Positions 52,992 to 63,816 of a DNA stretch of 64,000 nucleotides are shown here, piece after piece (position 1 is the first letter of the stretch; each line of letters opens with the position of its first letter). A program made the position numbers and the translations under genes. Source of the stretch: Batkoa obscura (lineage: Eukaryota; Entomophthoromycota; Entomophthoromycetes; Entomophthorales; Batkoaceae). The stretch lies in contig JASVEC010000026.1 of assembly GCA_030770535.1 (NCBI GenBank), positions 62,001 to 126,000 of the forward strand, in the 5' to 3' direction. The notes under the pieces are model-generated. The model did no database searches. It saw only the letters and a list, made by a program, of their open reading frames with translations, and had not been told where the DNA came from.

Positions 52992-53302
52992 ATATAATTT
53001 TTAAAAAGTATGAAAGAAACAAAGATACAAAAAAAATAATAAAAATACAAGGTATTAAAAAGTATTTACATTTTATTAAACGTGGTGATAAACTATACTA
53101 TTACCCAGTATCTGATAGATCAAAAAAAAGCGATATAATTTCAATTAAAGTTATAGAGTCTATAGAGAATAGAAAAATTAAAAGATCAACCCCAGCTTAT
53201 CTTACAAAAATAACTGAAAATTTAAAAGTTTCAATATTTAGTAAGCAAGTAAGTAGCTTATTAGATGATAGAAATCAATCATTAAATGTTGATATTACTT
53301 AA
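52974..53302 (+). CDS. C-terminal frame of the transposase, shifted phase
   Basis: After the stop at 52991 a second frame, overlapping slightly, runs to TAA at 53300-53302. It reads INIIFKKYERNKDTKKI, YLHFIKRGDKLYYYPVSDRS and LTKITENLKVSIFSKQVS. The older copy at 22.3-22.7 kb shows the same frame relation after its MITE is ignored. This could be a shared frameshift, a programmed one, an unnoticed intron, or a second gene. Confidence 0.55.
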
Positions 53303-53836
53303 ATTATTAATAGCTAAGTTAATAAATAGTCAAAGAGTAAGTAGTTGTAATAATAAGGAAAAACTATTATTATACTGCTTGTGTTACATAGGGATGGTTA
53401 ATTATAGCTTTGGGGCTAACCACTCCCTCCCATGCAGCTATTTATTAACTTAGCGATATATTGATAATGTAATTATAACATTAAAATAATTTATTCATTT
53501 GATAGCAAATTTGCAGTGTTGAATATAAAACAGTTAATAATAAATATTTCTTAATAAAGTTATATAAAAGTATATATTTATTTACATATTACAACTTTGA
53601 CTAATATTACTATACAGGCTATATTAGTAAAATCTTTGCTAATCCAGAAATTTATATTAAATTTAATAAAAATTCCGCTAATTGACATAAATTATAACAA
53701 AATAATTTAAAACTGTGTCAGGTACTTTTGGCTTTTAATAAAGAATTTATTTTTATAGAATTTTAAGCAAAGTTTTCAAAATATAAATATTTAAAAATTG
53801 GATAAAAAAATGAAACCAATTCGGACACCCCCATAT

Positions 53837-54422
53837 CTTTTTTTATATTAGGTATCAAGCTATACTATAATATTGTGTTATTTTTGTAGTAAATTAATAC
53901 AATTTTTATACTGCTATTTCAGTATTAGCAACTTTTATTCTTTATGATATTTTTAATATAAAGACAACGTAAAACATTATAAAGCAGCTTAAATTGCTTA
54001 AGCATTTTTGTATTTTTGTATTTTTTATTCTTTTATAACGTCACCAACTGGCAAAACACCCCAAGAGGCTTTTTACATTTTTATGCAAGCTTTGAATTTT
54101 ACCAATCTTATTCACAACCATTATCCATGCAATTTTATTCTATGGCTATATCATATCACACTGGGGCAAAACTTATACCCTATACCCAAATTCATACACA
54201 AATATATTCAGTTTTAAATTTGTCATTGCTATTAAAATCTATTATTTTTTAACTCAGTTTACGAATAAAAAGCACTATAAATGACATTTTATAACTTGTA
54301 ACTTAATAAAATCATAAAGTGAATTTATAAATATAGCATTATTGTTATAATAAAGTTAGTAGCTTAGAGTTGATATATATACTGAAAGGATGCTTTTTTG
54401 TCTTCACACTTTTTAATTAATA
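53837..54422. other. Promoter side of the single-exon receptor gene
   Basis: No repeat family or credible gene. Short overlapping frames at 54008-54252 are chance. Confidence 0.5.
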
Positions 54423-55346
54423 ATGATTAACGAAAATCCATTAACCTATTTATGCGCTATGCTAGGATTATTTAGTGCTATACTCAATGTATTATTAGTT
54501 ATAGCATCAAGTAGAATACGACCATTTAATCCGGACATCAAACTAATATTAATAATTGCAATAACCGAATTATTATCACCATCGATAACTTTAGTTGACC
54601 CAATACTATCTACAATAAGAGAAGATGATTCCATAAATGAACCTCACCTTTGTCAATTTTTTGGATTTTTTACTATGTTTATACTCCTTTCTCAATTTAT
54701 ATTTTCTTCTTTTTTAGCAATAGTACGTATATCAAAGTTATTACAATATGAATTTAAATATTATTGGTACATCCCTAGTTTAATTTCTTTAGCTACACAT
54801 TTTATTTTATCAATTATATTAGCAACAAGATTAGAACTAATACCCCAAACGGCTAAATTAGTTTGTTTAATCTACCCCTCTCAATCTTTATTATCTTTAA
54901 TTGCATTTTATCACTTTATTCTATCATCTATAATCCATCTCATTATTATCATTTATTTTTATATAAGATTAGCAGTATTTGCCAATAACATACCTGAGTT
55001 TATTTATTTAACTTCCAACGATAGTATCACTAGCAGTAGATCCACATCAAAAGTACCATGGAGTAAAAAAGGGGTAATTTTAAGAATTTATGCTTCACTT
55101 GGATTGTATTCGATTTGTATGCTTTCTGGTTGTATATTCTATTCTGCTGATTCATTTCTTGTATATACCGATAGCAACCTTAGATTGGAGTATATTCTAG
55201 GCTCTATTTCAACTGTTTTATATGCTTCAGGGATCATGTTTAATCCTTTGTTAGTTGTCACTAACCATACGATTGTCAACAAGGAAATTGTTCAAGTTAG
55301 TAAAAACATCTCTAAGAAAATACGTAGTATTGTAGCTTTTAAGTAA
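54423..55346 (+). CDS. Seven-transmembrane receptor, rhodopsin-like
   Basis: 307 residues in one exon from ATG to TAA. Seven hydrophobic segments: YLCAMLGLFSAILNVLLVI; LILIIAITELLSPSITLV; FGFFTMFILLSQFIFSSFL; YIPSLISLATHFILSIILA; IAFYHFILSSIIHLIIIIYF; IYASLGLYSICMLSGCIFY; YILGSISTVLYASGIMFNPL. Class A hints: Asn in TM1 (LNVLLV), cysteine at the start of TM3 (LCQFF) and in the second outer loop (LVCLIYP), IVRIS in place of DRY, and NPLLVV in place of NPxxY. The cytoplasmic tail is short and basic. Ligand unknown. A truncated pseudogene copy is at 42663-43050. Confidence 0.85.
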   Translation: MINENPLTYLCAMLGLFSAILNVLLVIASSRIRPFNPDIKLILIIAITELLSPSITLVDPILSTIREDDSINEPHLCQFFGFFTMFILLSQFIFSSFLAIVRISKLLQYEFKYYWYIPSLISLATHFILSIILATRLELIPQTAKLVCLIYPSQSLLSLIAFYHFILSSIIHLIIIIYFYIRLAVFANNIPEFIYLTSNDSITSSRSTSKVPWSKKGVILRIYASLGLYSICMLSGCIFYSADSFLVYTDSNLRLEYILGSISTVLYASGIMFNPLLVVTNHTIVNKEIVQVSKNISKKIRSIVAFK

Positions 55347-55684
55347 TTTTAATCTTATCTATTAATGTCTGTTAACCACAAAAATAAAATTGAATATTAA
55401 TATATTTATAAACGTTTGATTTAGTTAATGTCGTTTTATTGTATGATTATAGTAAATCCTAGCTACTTAAATTTTGTGCTTTTTGTATTTAATAAATTAA
55501 TTTCTAATTAATTAAAAACTACCAAATTACAGGTAACAATATTGTAATTATATTAGCTAATTTTTTCATATAATACTCTTAATACCTTGAAGATGAGATT
55601 TTACCAAATATATTTATCTAATAAAAAGCAATAAAAAGATCAACTTGAGAAAGAATTCATTTTAGCTTTACAATTTTATGGCTA
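55347..55684. other. 3' region of receptor, nothing seen
   Basis: No coding frame or known repeat. Confidence 0.45.
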
Positions 55685-55928
55685 AGGGTACTGGCTGAGT
55701 AGGTAGTTATCTTTCCGCTGCGAAAAAAATTATGTTTTAGATAAAGTTTTATTTCAATTTAAATAGCGGTTATTTAGAATTAAAAAATAGCTATCATATA
55801 CTTTTAATAAGGTTAGGTTAAGAAGGCTAGAATTAGTGTTGGCATTTATATTTAATAAATTTAATCAGTGATTTGCTCGATAAAAGTTATTATTATAAAA
55901 AAGCTGCTACCTACCTAACCAGTACCTT
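55685..55928. repeat. Second MITE family, 244 bp
   Basis: Terminal inverted repeats AGGGTACTGGCTGAGTAGGT and, at the right end, the complement of AAGGTACTGGTTAGGTAGGT (18 of 20 match). TA flanks both ends (55683-55684 and 55929-55930). The interior is AT-rich and noncoding. Only one copy is in this window. Confidence 0.75.
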
Positions 55929-56681
55929 TATCACAAATACTTTTAAAACTGGCCCAAATGGCCCCATTTGACCCATTTAGGTCAATTTTTTTTAATAACA
56001 CCTGTTAATTAAAAAAATACTAATTAATAATGATATAAAAATTATATCAGTAAACTTAGATACATCGCATTTATGGTACTCAAATTTGTATACCAAAATA
56101 AACCTTCTATCGTTGTATATATGTATTAAATTAAACCTTATCTATCAAGGTCACTAGTTAAATCGCCTACTTTCCGAAGTCTAATGCTATCATGGAACAG
56201 GATTTAATAGAAAGTGAATACATTTTGAAGAATGGCATAAAGAGAATAAATATTAAAGTTATTACCAACTTTAATTATATATACTAAATATAAATATAAA
56301 ATGTATTAAATTAATGTATTTTATACTCATAGAAAGTGTATAAGCGACTGGACCTCTCCCTTTGGGACTTCTCTTTATCAACGCTCATTTAATTTATTTG
56401 CTGAGATAAACCGTTTTTAAGCCTTATCAATTACATTAATTTAGCTAATATAGTCCAAAATATTCTAGCTATCTTACATTTGCTTAGGAAGACTTTAAAA
56501 CTTCCCATTACCGTTGTCCAAGTATTGAGCTTACAACATCTTACACTATACTAAACCATCAGTTGGTACGCCACTAGCCTTAGAAATCTCAAAGCCCTTG
56601 CGACTTAAATATACGGTTCTCCTACTATCTTACCCAAATGTCAATAAATCTTTAAAAGCAAATGCAAAACTCTTTTTGCAA
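55929..56681. other. Intergenic, TPP2 promoter region
   Basis: No repeat or RNA gene recognised. The frame of TPP2 exon 1 is open back to about 56598 without an ATG before 56682. Confidence 0.5.
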
Positions 56682-56858
56682 ATGGAGAGTGCAAAAAAAA
56701 CCTCAACCTCAACCCTTGATGACGAAACCAACGAAATGATTTTAACCAAAAGCATAACAAAACGATTAAGCTTCAATTTTCTACAAAAATCAATATCTTT
56801 AACTTTAAAACAAACATATTATTTTAACAAAAAGTTAACAACAACCAACAATAAAGTT

Positions 56859-59800
56859 ATGAACTTCAATTTATCTCAATCTTCAGGAAGTGTTAGTGAA
56901 CCCACTAAACCATTGGAAAAGTTAAATAAAGGAGAATTAGTACCTAAAGAAGTAAGGATGGATTTTGATTAAATTTAGATAACTGAAACTAATATTTACT
57001 ATCCTCTTCTCCCATTATATAGGAAACTCAAGTAGTTAACTTTTTAAAAAAGTATCCTAATTTTGATGGACGTAATACGGTAGTGGCTATCCTAGATACT
57101 GGTAGATTATTTATTCACCATTTAAAAAATACAAAATTTAGTATTGATTTTTAATATGATAGGTGTCGACCCAGGTGCAGCTGGTTTACAAGTAAACCTA
57201 TAATCCCTTTAATATTATATTGTCACTAACTCTCCAAACTTACAGGTAACTTCTGAAGGTAAGCCCAAGATCATTGATATCATTGATTGCACTGGTAGTG
57301 GTGATGTTAAAATCAGTGAAACATCAGTTAAGTTAACTAGTGACAATGATAACGATAATGATAAAAAGTACATCACTGGTTTAACTGGACGCAAATTATA
57401 TCTTAATCCAAAATGGAAGAATCCAACAGAAGAATACTTTTTGGGTATTAAAGCAATTAAAGAACTTTATCCAGGGGATGTGGAAAGTAGAGTTTCCAAG
57501 GTAAATAGCTGTTTTTTTAAACAAAGGCACTTTGTTGATGAGAATTTATTTTAGTCAAGAGCAAAGAAACAAGGAGAAGATAATGCATCCTTGGTGGAGA
57601 AAGTAAAGACCGAATTATCTAAGTTGAAAAACGGTACTAGTAAAGAAGAGAGCACTAAAGATAGGATCAAAGAGTTAGAAGCTCAAGATGAAGTACTTAA
57701 TACTTTAATGACTCAATTTAAAAAAGAGAATAATACCATGTTAGATGTAATTGTATTTAATGATGGCGAAAATTATCGTGTAGCAGTTGATTGGGATCAA
57801 AATGGGGATTTATCAGGTAACATAATATTAAATTTAATTAACTAATTTAATATTAACAATTTTTAATACAGAATCCGAAGCTTTATTAGATTATTCTATT
57901 AATAGAGAATATTGGAAATTAAATTATAAAAAATTTCCCTATGAATTATTAAATATTAACGTTAAAATTTATGCCAATGGTAAATTGATTTCTTTAGTAT
58001 CTTCTGCTGGTACCCATGCTACTCATGTAGCTGGTATCTTAGCTTCACATCATCCAGAGGATACTTCTTTAGATGGTGTTGCTCCTGGTGCACAGATTGT
58101 TTCTTTAAAAATAGGAGATACTCGATTAGGTTCTATGGAAACTCAACTTGGATTAACTCGAGCCATCTCAGCTATGGTACAACATAAATGTGATTTAGCT
58201 AACATGAGTTATGGAGAAGCTAGTAAATTACCTAATCAAGGACGGTTCATTCATTGGTTAAGTCAAGAAATTATCCGTCGATATAATTGTATCTTTATCT
58301 CTTCAGCAGGTAATGAAGGACCAGCTTTATCTACTGCTGGCTCACCTGGTGGTACATCAGATGATGTTATTGGTGTTGGTGCCTATGTCAATCATTCTAT
58401 GATGAAAACGGATTATTCTGCATTAGAATATGGACCTGAAATGGCTTATTCTTGGAGTTCTAGAGGACCTACTACAGATGGTGATTCAAGTGTTGATATC
58501 TATGCGCCAGGTGGTGCTATTACCAGTGTACCAACCTATATACTTTATAAAACTCAATTAATGAACGGAACTTCTATGTCATCACCTAATTTAGCAGGTT
58601 GTATTTCATTATTAGTATCTGCAATGAAACAAGAGAATTTAATTTATACCACTTATCGTATTCAACATGCTATTAAGAATACAGCAAAATCCTTTCCATT
58701 AAGAGATTGTCATGACAAAGTATCTAAAACTGGAATTATTCAAGTTGAAAAAGCATGGGATTATTTGAATTGTTTTAAAGAAGAAGCTGATTTAGATACT
58801 AAACCATCAATTACAATTACCAATCATAATAATCGTAGAGGTATTTATTTAAGAGAAAAAGATGAAACTCAAGCTCCTTTCTTTGCTAATGTTTCTGTAG
58901 CTCCTAAATTTATGAATGAAAATTCAGTCGTATTTGGAGAAGATATTAATGTTAAAAAATATGATTTTCAATTATATTTATCCCTTTCCACTAATGATAG
59001 TTTTATTAAAGTACCTGATGTTATTGCTTATAATAATGGAGGTAAAAATTTTACTTTTAAAGTAGATCCTACTCATTTAGAACCTGGTCATGTGTATCAT
59101 GGGGAAGTACAGGTAAATTAAATTATTATTTATAATGTAATTTATTAATTAATTTTGTTTTACTAAGGGATGGGATTCGAATAATTTTAATAAAGGAACT
59201 ATATTAAAGATACCAGTTACAATAATTAAGCCAATTATATTACAAACACCAATATTTAAGTTAGATAATTTTAAAGTAAGTCCAGGATCAATATTACGTC
59301 GATTTATTTCAGTACCAGATGAAGCTACTTATTGTGAAATGAAAATAACTACAGCTTCTTCCTCTAATAACCCAGTTAGGATGTATGCTCATATGGTTCA
59401 ATTAGTACCTAATGAAAGATTTAGTGAATATGAACATCAATACATGTTATCATTTGATCCTAATTCAAATGAAGATTTAGACATGAATGGTACACAAACA
59501 GAAAAAAGAGTATTTAAAGTAATTGGTGGACGCACAATTGAAATTTGTTTAGTTCAATTTTGGGCTAACGTTGGAAATCAACAATTTAATATTGAATTTA
59601 ATTTTCATGGAATTAAATTATTACCATATAGCAATATATCAAATAATACTCCTTTAATTTTAGATTCAAATATTAATCATAAATTAGACTTAATATCAAC
59701 ATTAAGAAATGAAACTAAAGTTAAATTAAATGGTAATTTAGATACTTTATTAAAATATACAACTCCAATCAATTTTAAATTAAGTACATTAATAAGCGAA

Positions 59801-61237
59801 CGTGATTTATTGCCACCTAACAATACAAGATTATATCAATTAATATTAGAATATGATTTTACTATCACTAATCTTCAAACGCCAGTTACATTACAATTAC
59901 AATATTCACAAAGTATGGAAAAATTTTTATATGATTCCTTTTTAGATGGCTTTTTTGTAATTATTTATGATGCTTTTAATAAGCCAATTTCATATGACGA
60001 AGTATCGCCAAGAAATCATATATTACCTTATTTAGGAGATTATAAAATTAAAATAGAATTAAATCATATTGATCCAAAAATATTAGATAAATTAAAAAAT
60101 GATTCAATATTAGGTTTAAAACTAAAATTACCAAAAAATAAAGAAACTTTATTAAACTTTTATAATCATCCTTATTTAGATTATATCAATGGAAGTAATA
60201 CTTTACAAAGAATAGATTTAAAGAAAAAAGAATTTAATTCAATTTATTTAAAATCATCTGGATTTATTGATAATATTGATGCTAAAGCAGGTGATTTGTT
60301 ATTAGGTAATATTAATTTTGGAGTAGATAATGGATTAAGCAATAATGAGAAATTAAGTATTGGTATGTTAATACCACCTAAAATTAATTTAAAAGATTCA
60401 GAAGAAGAAAATAAAGCTCCTGCTTATGATGAAGTATTTATTACAGAGGAAGATAAAATGGAATTTAAATTAATTAAAAGTCAATTAGAAAGTATTGATA
60501 ATAGTAATAATTTAGAATGGAAATTAAAACAAATGGAGAGAATAATTAATTCAATTAAAGAAAATCACTTTAAATCAACAGCACAAGAAGAAAAAGATCA
60601 AAAAGAATGTCAATTACGTTATAAATTAGAAATTATTCATACTTTAATTAATAGTTTAATTAATGTATCTAAATTAGATAAATTACCTTTATTTGAAGAT
60701 AATCAATATAATATAATTGTAGAATCAATTTACAATTTTAGTGAAGAATTAATTGATTCTAATGAAATTCGAACTTATTTTAATTTAAAAAAGAAAGATA
60801 TTAAAATTCAATCTAAAAATGAAATTCAACGTAATATTTTAGATAAAGTTCAATTATTAAAATTATTAATAGAGATTTCTAAAATTAATGAAGAAAAAGA
60901 AATTAAATTAAATCAAATTCAACAATTAAAAGATATTTTAATTAATGTACAATCAAATGATTGTGGATTAAGTAATGGTAGTGATTATTTAATATTATTA
61001 TCTGAAATTCAAATTCATCAATTTTCAAATGAATATGGATTAGCTCTTAAAAAAGTTATAGAATATTCAGAAAAGAAATTAATTTATTCAAGTAAAAATA
61101 AACAAAAACTAAGTTATCTTTTAGATCTTCAAGCTAGTTTAATTAAGAAATTAAAATATGATTCAGTATGGAAATCATTTATTTTAAACAAAAAGTTAAT
61201 TCAATTTCCTGATATTAAAAATGAAATTTATGGTTAA
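56859..61237 (+). CDS. TPP2: Tripeptidyl peptidase II
   Basis: Seven exons (56859-56951, 57023-57101, 57163-57191, 57246-57500, 57555-57816, 57872-59112, 59168-61237) give about 1,342 residues. Subtilisin-type triad: Asp in [17 protein letters not shown], His in [10 protein letters not shown], Ser in [12 protein letters not shown]; oxyanion Asn in SSAGNEGP. Between Asp and His lies the large insert typical of TPP II. The long C-terminal half ([17 protein letters not shown] onward) forms the assembly domains of the giant complex. It removes tripeptides from peptides released by the proteasome, in the cytosol. The start at 56859 ([11 protein letters not shown]) fits the family. ATG 56682 is in frame and would add 59 Lys/Ser/Thr-rich residues. 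Confidence 0.94.
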
Positions 61238-61288
61238 TTTGATTTAAATAAAATAAATTGATTTAAATCAAAGTTATATATTTATATA

Positions 61289-62560
61289 TTAAATTTTATT
61301 ATTTTGTTTTAATATTTTATAAATAAAATGATTTTCACCTAAACTATAATTTAATGATTTTTTTTGATAATAGTTTTGCATTAATTCAATATTTTCAATA
61401 ATATCAGATAATAAATGAGCTTGTTCCACCAACATACCAGGTGCACTAATATTTTCAACATGAGTTACATGTACATGAAAATGATCTATATAAATAAGAA
61501 TTCAATTAATAAACTTAATAAACATAATACTATTCTATTTAAAAAAATAAAACTTCAAAATACTTACAATAACTTGGTGGATAATGAACATACAATTTCA
61601 ATTGATTTTTTTGAACTTCCCCATTAAACTTCTTCTCCACTATTTGAGGTACTGTATTTAATATATTTTTCAATAAAGGTAAATCTTCTTTTGACAATTG
61701 TCTTAAATTTTGAATCTTCTTTCTAACAATAACTAAAAGATACAATGAACTCATAGTTTGACGGTCCCATTTACTATTAACAATTATTTTAGTAATTGTT
61801 AAAATAAATGATTTTTTATTCACAATAATCTATTGAAATTAAAATTCAATTCTAATTCTTACCTATCAGGCATTAAAACAAATCCCGTATTCTCATTTTG
61901 ATCATTAAAAATAATACTCTCCTGTTCTTTTTCTCCATTTAAAATATTATAAACCCAATCAATATGTTTTTCCGGCAATTCATTAATCGCTGGTAATACA
62001 ATCTTTTCATAATCCTCTATAGTTTCTTTAATCATAATACGTTTTTGATAACTATATTTATTAATATGCTAACAAACGAAAATTTGGATTATTATAAATT
62101 AAAAGAGGTTAAGTATAGGTAAAGGGAAATAGAAATAATGACTTACTGTTTGAGTAGCTGGATAAATTAATTGTAATTTAATATCAAAATAAGAAGTTTG
62201 AGTAATTTTATTATTATCATTATTATTATTATTCAAGTTCCCTTGAAACCAATAATAAATATCATTATTATCTACCATTTTCAAATCTTTAATTCTTGAG
62301 ATCAGTACATTCCTACCTTCATTATTACTCTCATTATCTATCTTTTGAACATCATCTCCCTCTTTTTCTTCCTTGTCACTATTAGAGAAGTCGGTTTTTA
62401 AGTCCATTAATTCAAATTGTAATTTCTCTAAAAACAATAAAGCTTCTTTTTTTTGACCATTTTCCTGGATGTATCCTAATAATATTACTTTCTTTAACGC
62501 TGGATCTTCATGGATTAATTGTTGATATTGAAATCGTTGAATTAATTGAGTACAAGTCAT
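61289..62560 (-). CDS. DCS1: Scavenger mRNA-decapping enzyme DcpS type
   Basis: Four exons on the minus strand from ATG 62558-62560 (MTCTQLIQRFQYQQL) to TAA at 61289-61291. The N-terminal domain contains an acidic Ser/Asp loop and IYYWFQGNL. After IDWVYNILNGEKEQE and FVLMPDSKWDRQTM comes LYVHYPPSYYHFHVHVTHVE, the HIT-family triad HxHxH with the preceding YxHYPPSYYH that is diagnostic of DcpS. It hydrolyses the m7GpppN cap left after 3'-5' mRNA decay. The triad is split by the last intron (SYY|HFHVH). The tail is NHFIYKILKQNNKI. It is convergent with TPP2; only 51 bp separate the two stops, so the transcripts must overlap. Confidence 0.93.
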
Positions 62561-62917
62561 CTTTGTAAACTTCAATCAAGAAGGAATTTGGATTGGCATT
62601 TTTTGAATATTTTAATAAGTGGAGTTTTAATCGTTTTTTATTGCTATCTATTAAATTGAATTTCTTTGAAATCAAGTCAAGTACTAATTTTAATCAACTT
62701 AATTTTGGAATTTGTATAATAATTAAGGATTTTAGACAATATCTACTTAAAAAAGAGTTTATTGAGTTTTCATCAAAATAATAATTCTATTAAGATACTT
62801 CTCAGTTTTTTATTTTAAAAATAGAATAATATAAGATTAGAGTTGAAATCATAATTAATAAATATTAGTTTTACATAAATATACTAAGCAAAAGAAGTTA
62901 AAATGATAATAATTTTT
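62561..62917. other. Promoter side of the decapping-enzyme gene
   Basis: No independent gene. A plus-strand frame at 62593-62781 begins with TTG and has no family features. Confidence 0.45.
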
Positions 62918-63023
62918 ATACAAAGGTGTTTTTTTGATCTTATCACTTTTTCTATTTTTCAAGCACTATTTAAGTAAAATAGCTGTTAGCAAAATTTTTA
63001 AACAAAAAATACATCTTTATATA
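62918..63023 (+). repeat. MITE copy 8, diverged
   Basis: CAAAGGTGTTTTTTTGATC...AAAAAATACATCTTTATA, with the core TCACTTTTTCTATTTTTCAAGC. Confidence 0.75.
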
Positions 63024-63739
63024 ATAAAAATAAATTAAAAAATCAAAAGCTAAAAGTTTATTAATTTTTTAATATTTTTACTCTAGATAATTTATTTATT
63101 TTAATAATTAACATTTTTATTTCATTATTTTTATTATCAGTTTTTTTTTTAATATGAATAACTTTATCATTATTATTAATAGTTATAAAAAATTTAAATG
63201 GAGATGAGAATAAAATATCATTACTTTTAGCATCTGCTAACTAAATATTATAATTTTATTATTTTAGTATTTAATATTTTATTTTTATTTTATTTTTAAA
63301 ATCAAATATAACTGGTTTTAAATAAAATATACTTTCATTTATATTTATTTTATAGCCTGATTTTTCTATCTTTTAAATGTTTTTATTATCAATATTAATA
63401 ATACAAGTATTTATCAATGGTGAAAAACTATTTAATTCCTTTTTAAAAACATTAAATAACTTTTTGAATTATATTTAATTAGTATTATATTTATTAGTAT
63501 TTATACTATATATTTAAAAAAATTTCAAAATTTTAAAATTTCCCTTATCAATTATATAAATTTTATTAAAATAATTACTAAGTTATATAATGTTGTTATA
63601 CATTAAAATTAAACCATTGTTATTAACTTTAGTCCATTTTCATTGATCAGTGAAACTATTATCTGATAAACATGTTATGTGCGTATCTTTATTTAGTATT
63701 GTTTTATTTTTGTTATCTTATATAAAACCACTCAAATAA
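63024..63739 (-). other. Possibly decayed coding sequence, unassigned
   Basis: Read on the minus strand, islands such as SFTDQWKWTKVNNNGLILMY, KKELNSFSPLINTCIINIDN and AKSNDILFSSPFKFFITIN are protein-like but separated by stops and shifts. It may be an eroded gene of a mobile element. I cannot name it. Confidence 0.3.
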
Positions 63740-63816
63740 TAAATTTTACTAACAATTTTTCCGCTCAAATAGCGCTTAAAAAATGGAAAAAATAATGAAG
63801 CTAAAAAAACACCCCC
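63740..63816 (-). repeat. MITE copy 9, left end missing
   Basis: AATTTTACTAACAATTTTTCCGCTC...AAAAAAACACCCCC. An LTR begins exactly at its right terminal CCCCC. Confidence 0.85.

Larger units (their letters stand above)
43288..53833 (+). mobile_element. DNA transposon, ~2.5 kb, interrupted by an LTR nest
   Basis: Ends are exact inverted repeats, TGGGGGTGTCCGAATTGGTT (from 43288) and its complement ending at 53833; with flanking ATA the identity covers 26 bp (43285-43310 / 53811-53836). TA flanks both ends, fitting a TA target duplication. Removing the insertion at 43460-51508 leaves about 2.5 kb: 170 bp of leader, a transposase frame (51600-52991), a second in-phase-shifted frame (to 53302), and about 530 bp of 3' noncoding DNA with a conserved hairpin, AGGGATGGTTA / TAACCACTCCCT (53390-53430). 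Two decayed relatives lie at 2440-3627 and 21631-23170. Confidence 0.85.

Noticed and set aside
54008-54252. Two overlapping aromatic-rich frames
   Set aside because: They overlap each other in different phases and lie in the promoter region of the receptor; likely chance.
62593-62781. Plus-strand 62-codon frame
   Set aside because: Starts at TTG, no features, opposite the start of the decapping-enzyme gene.
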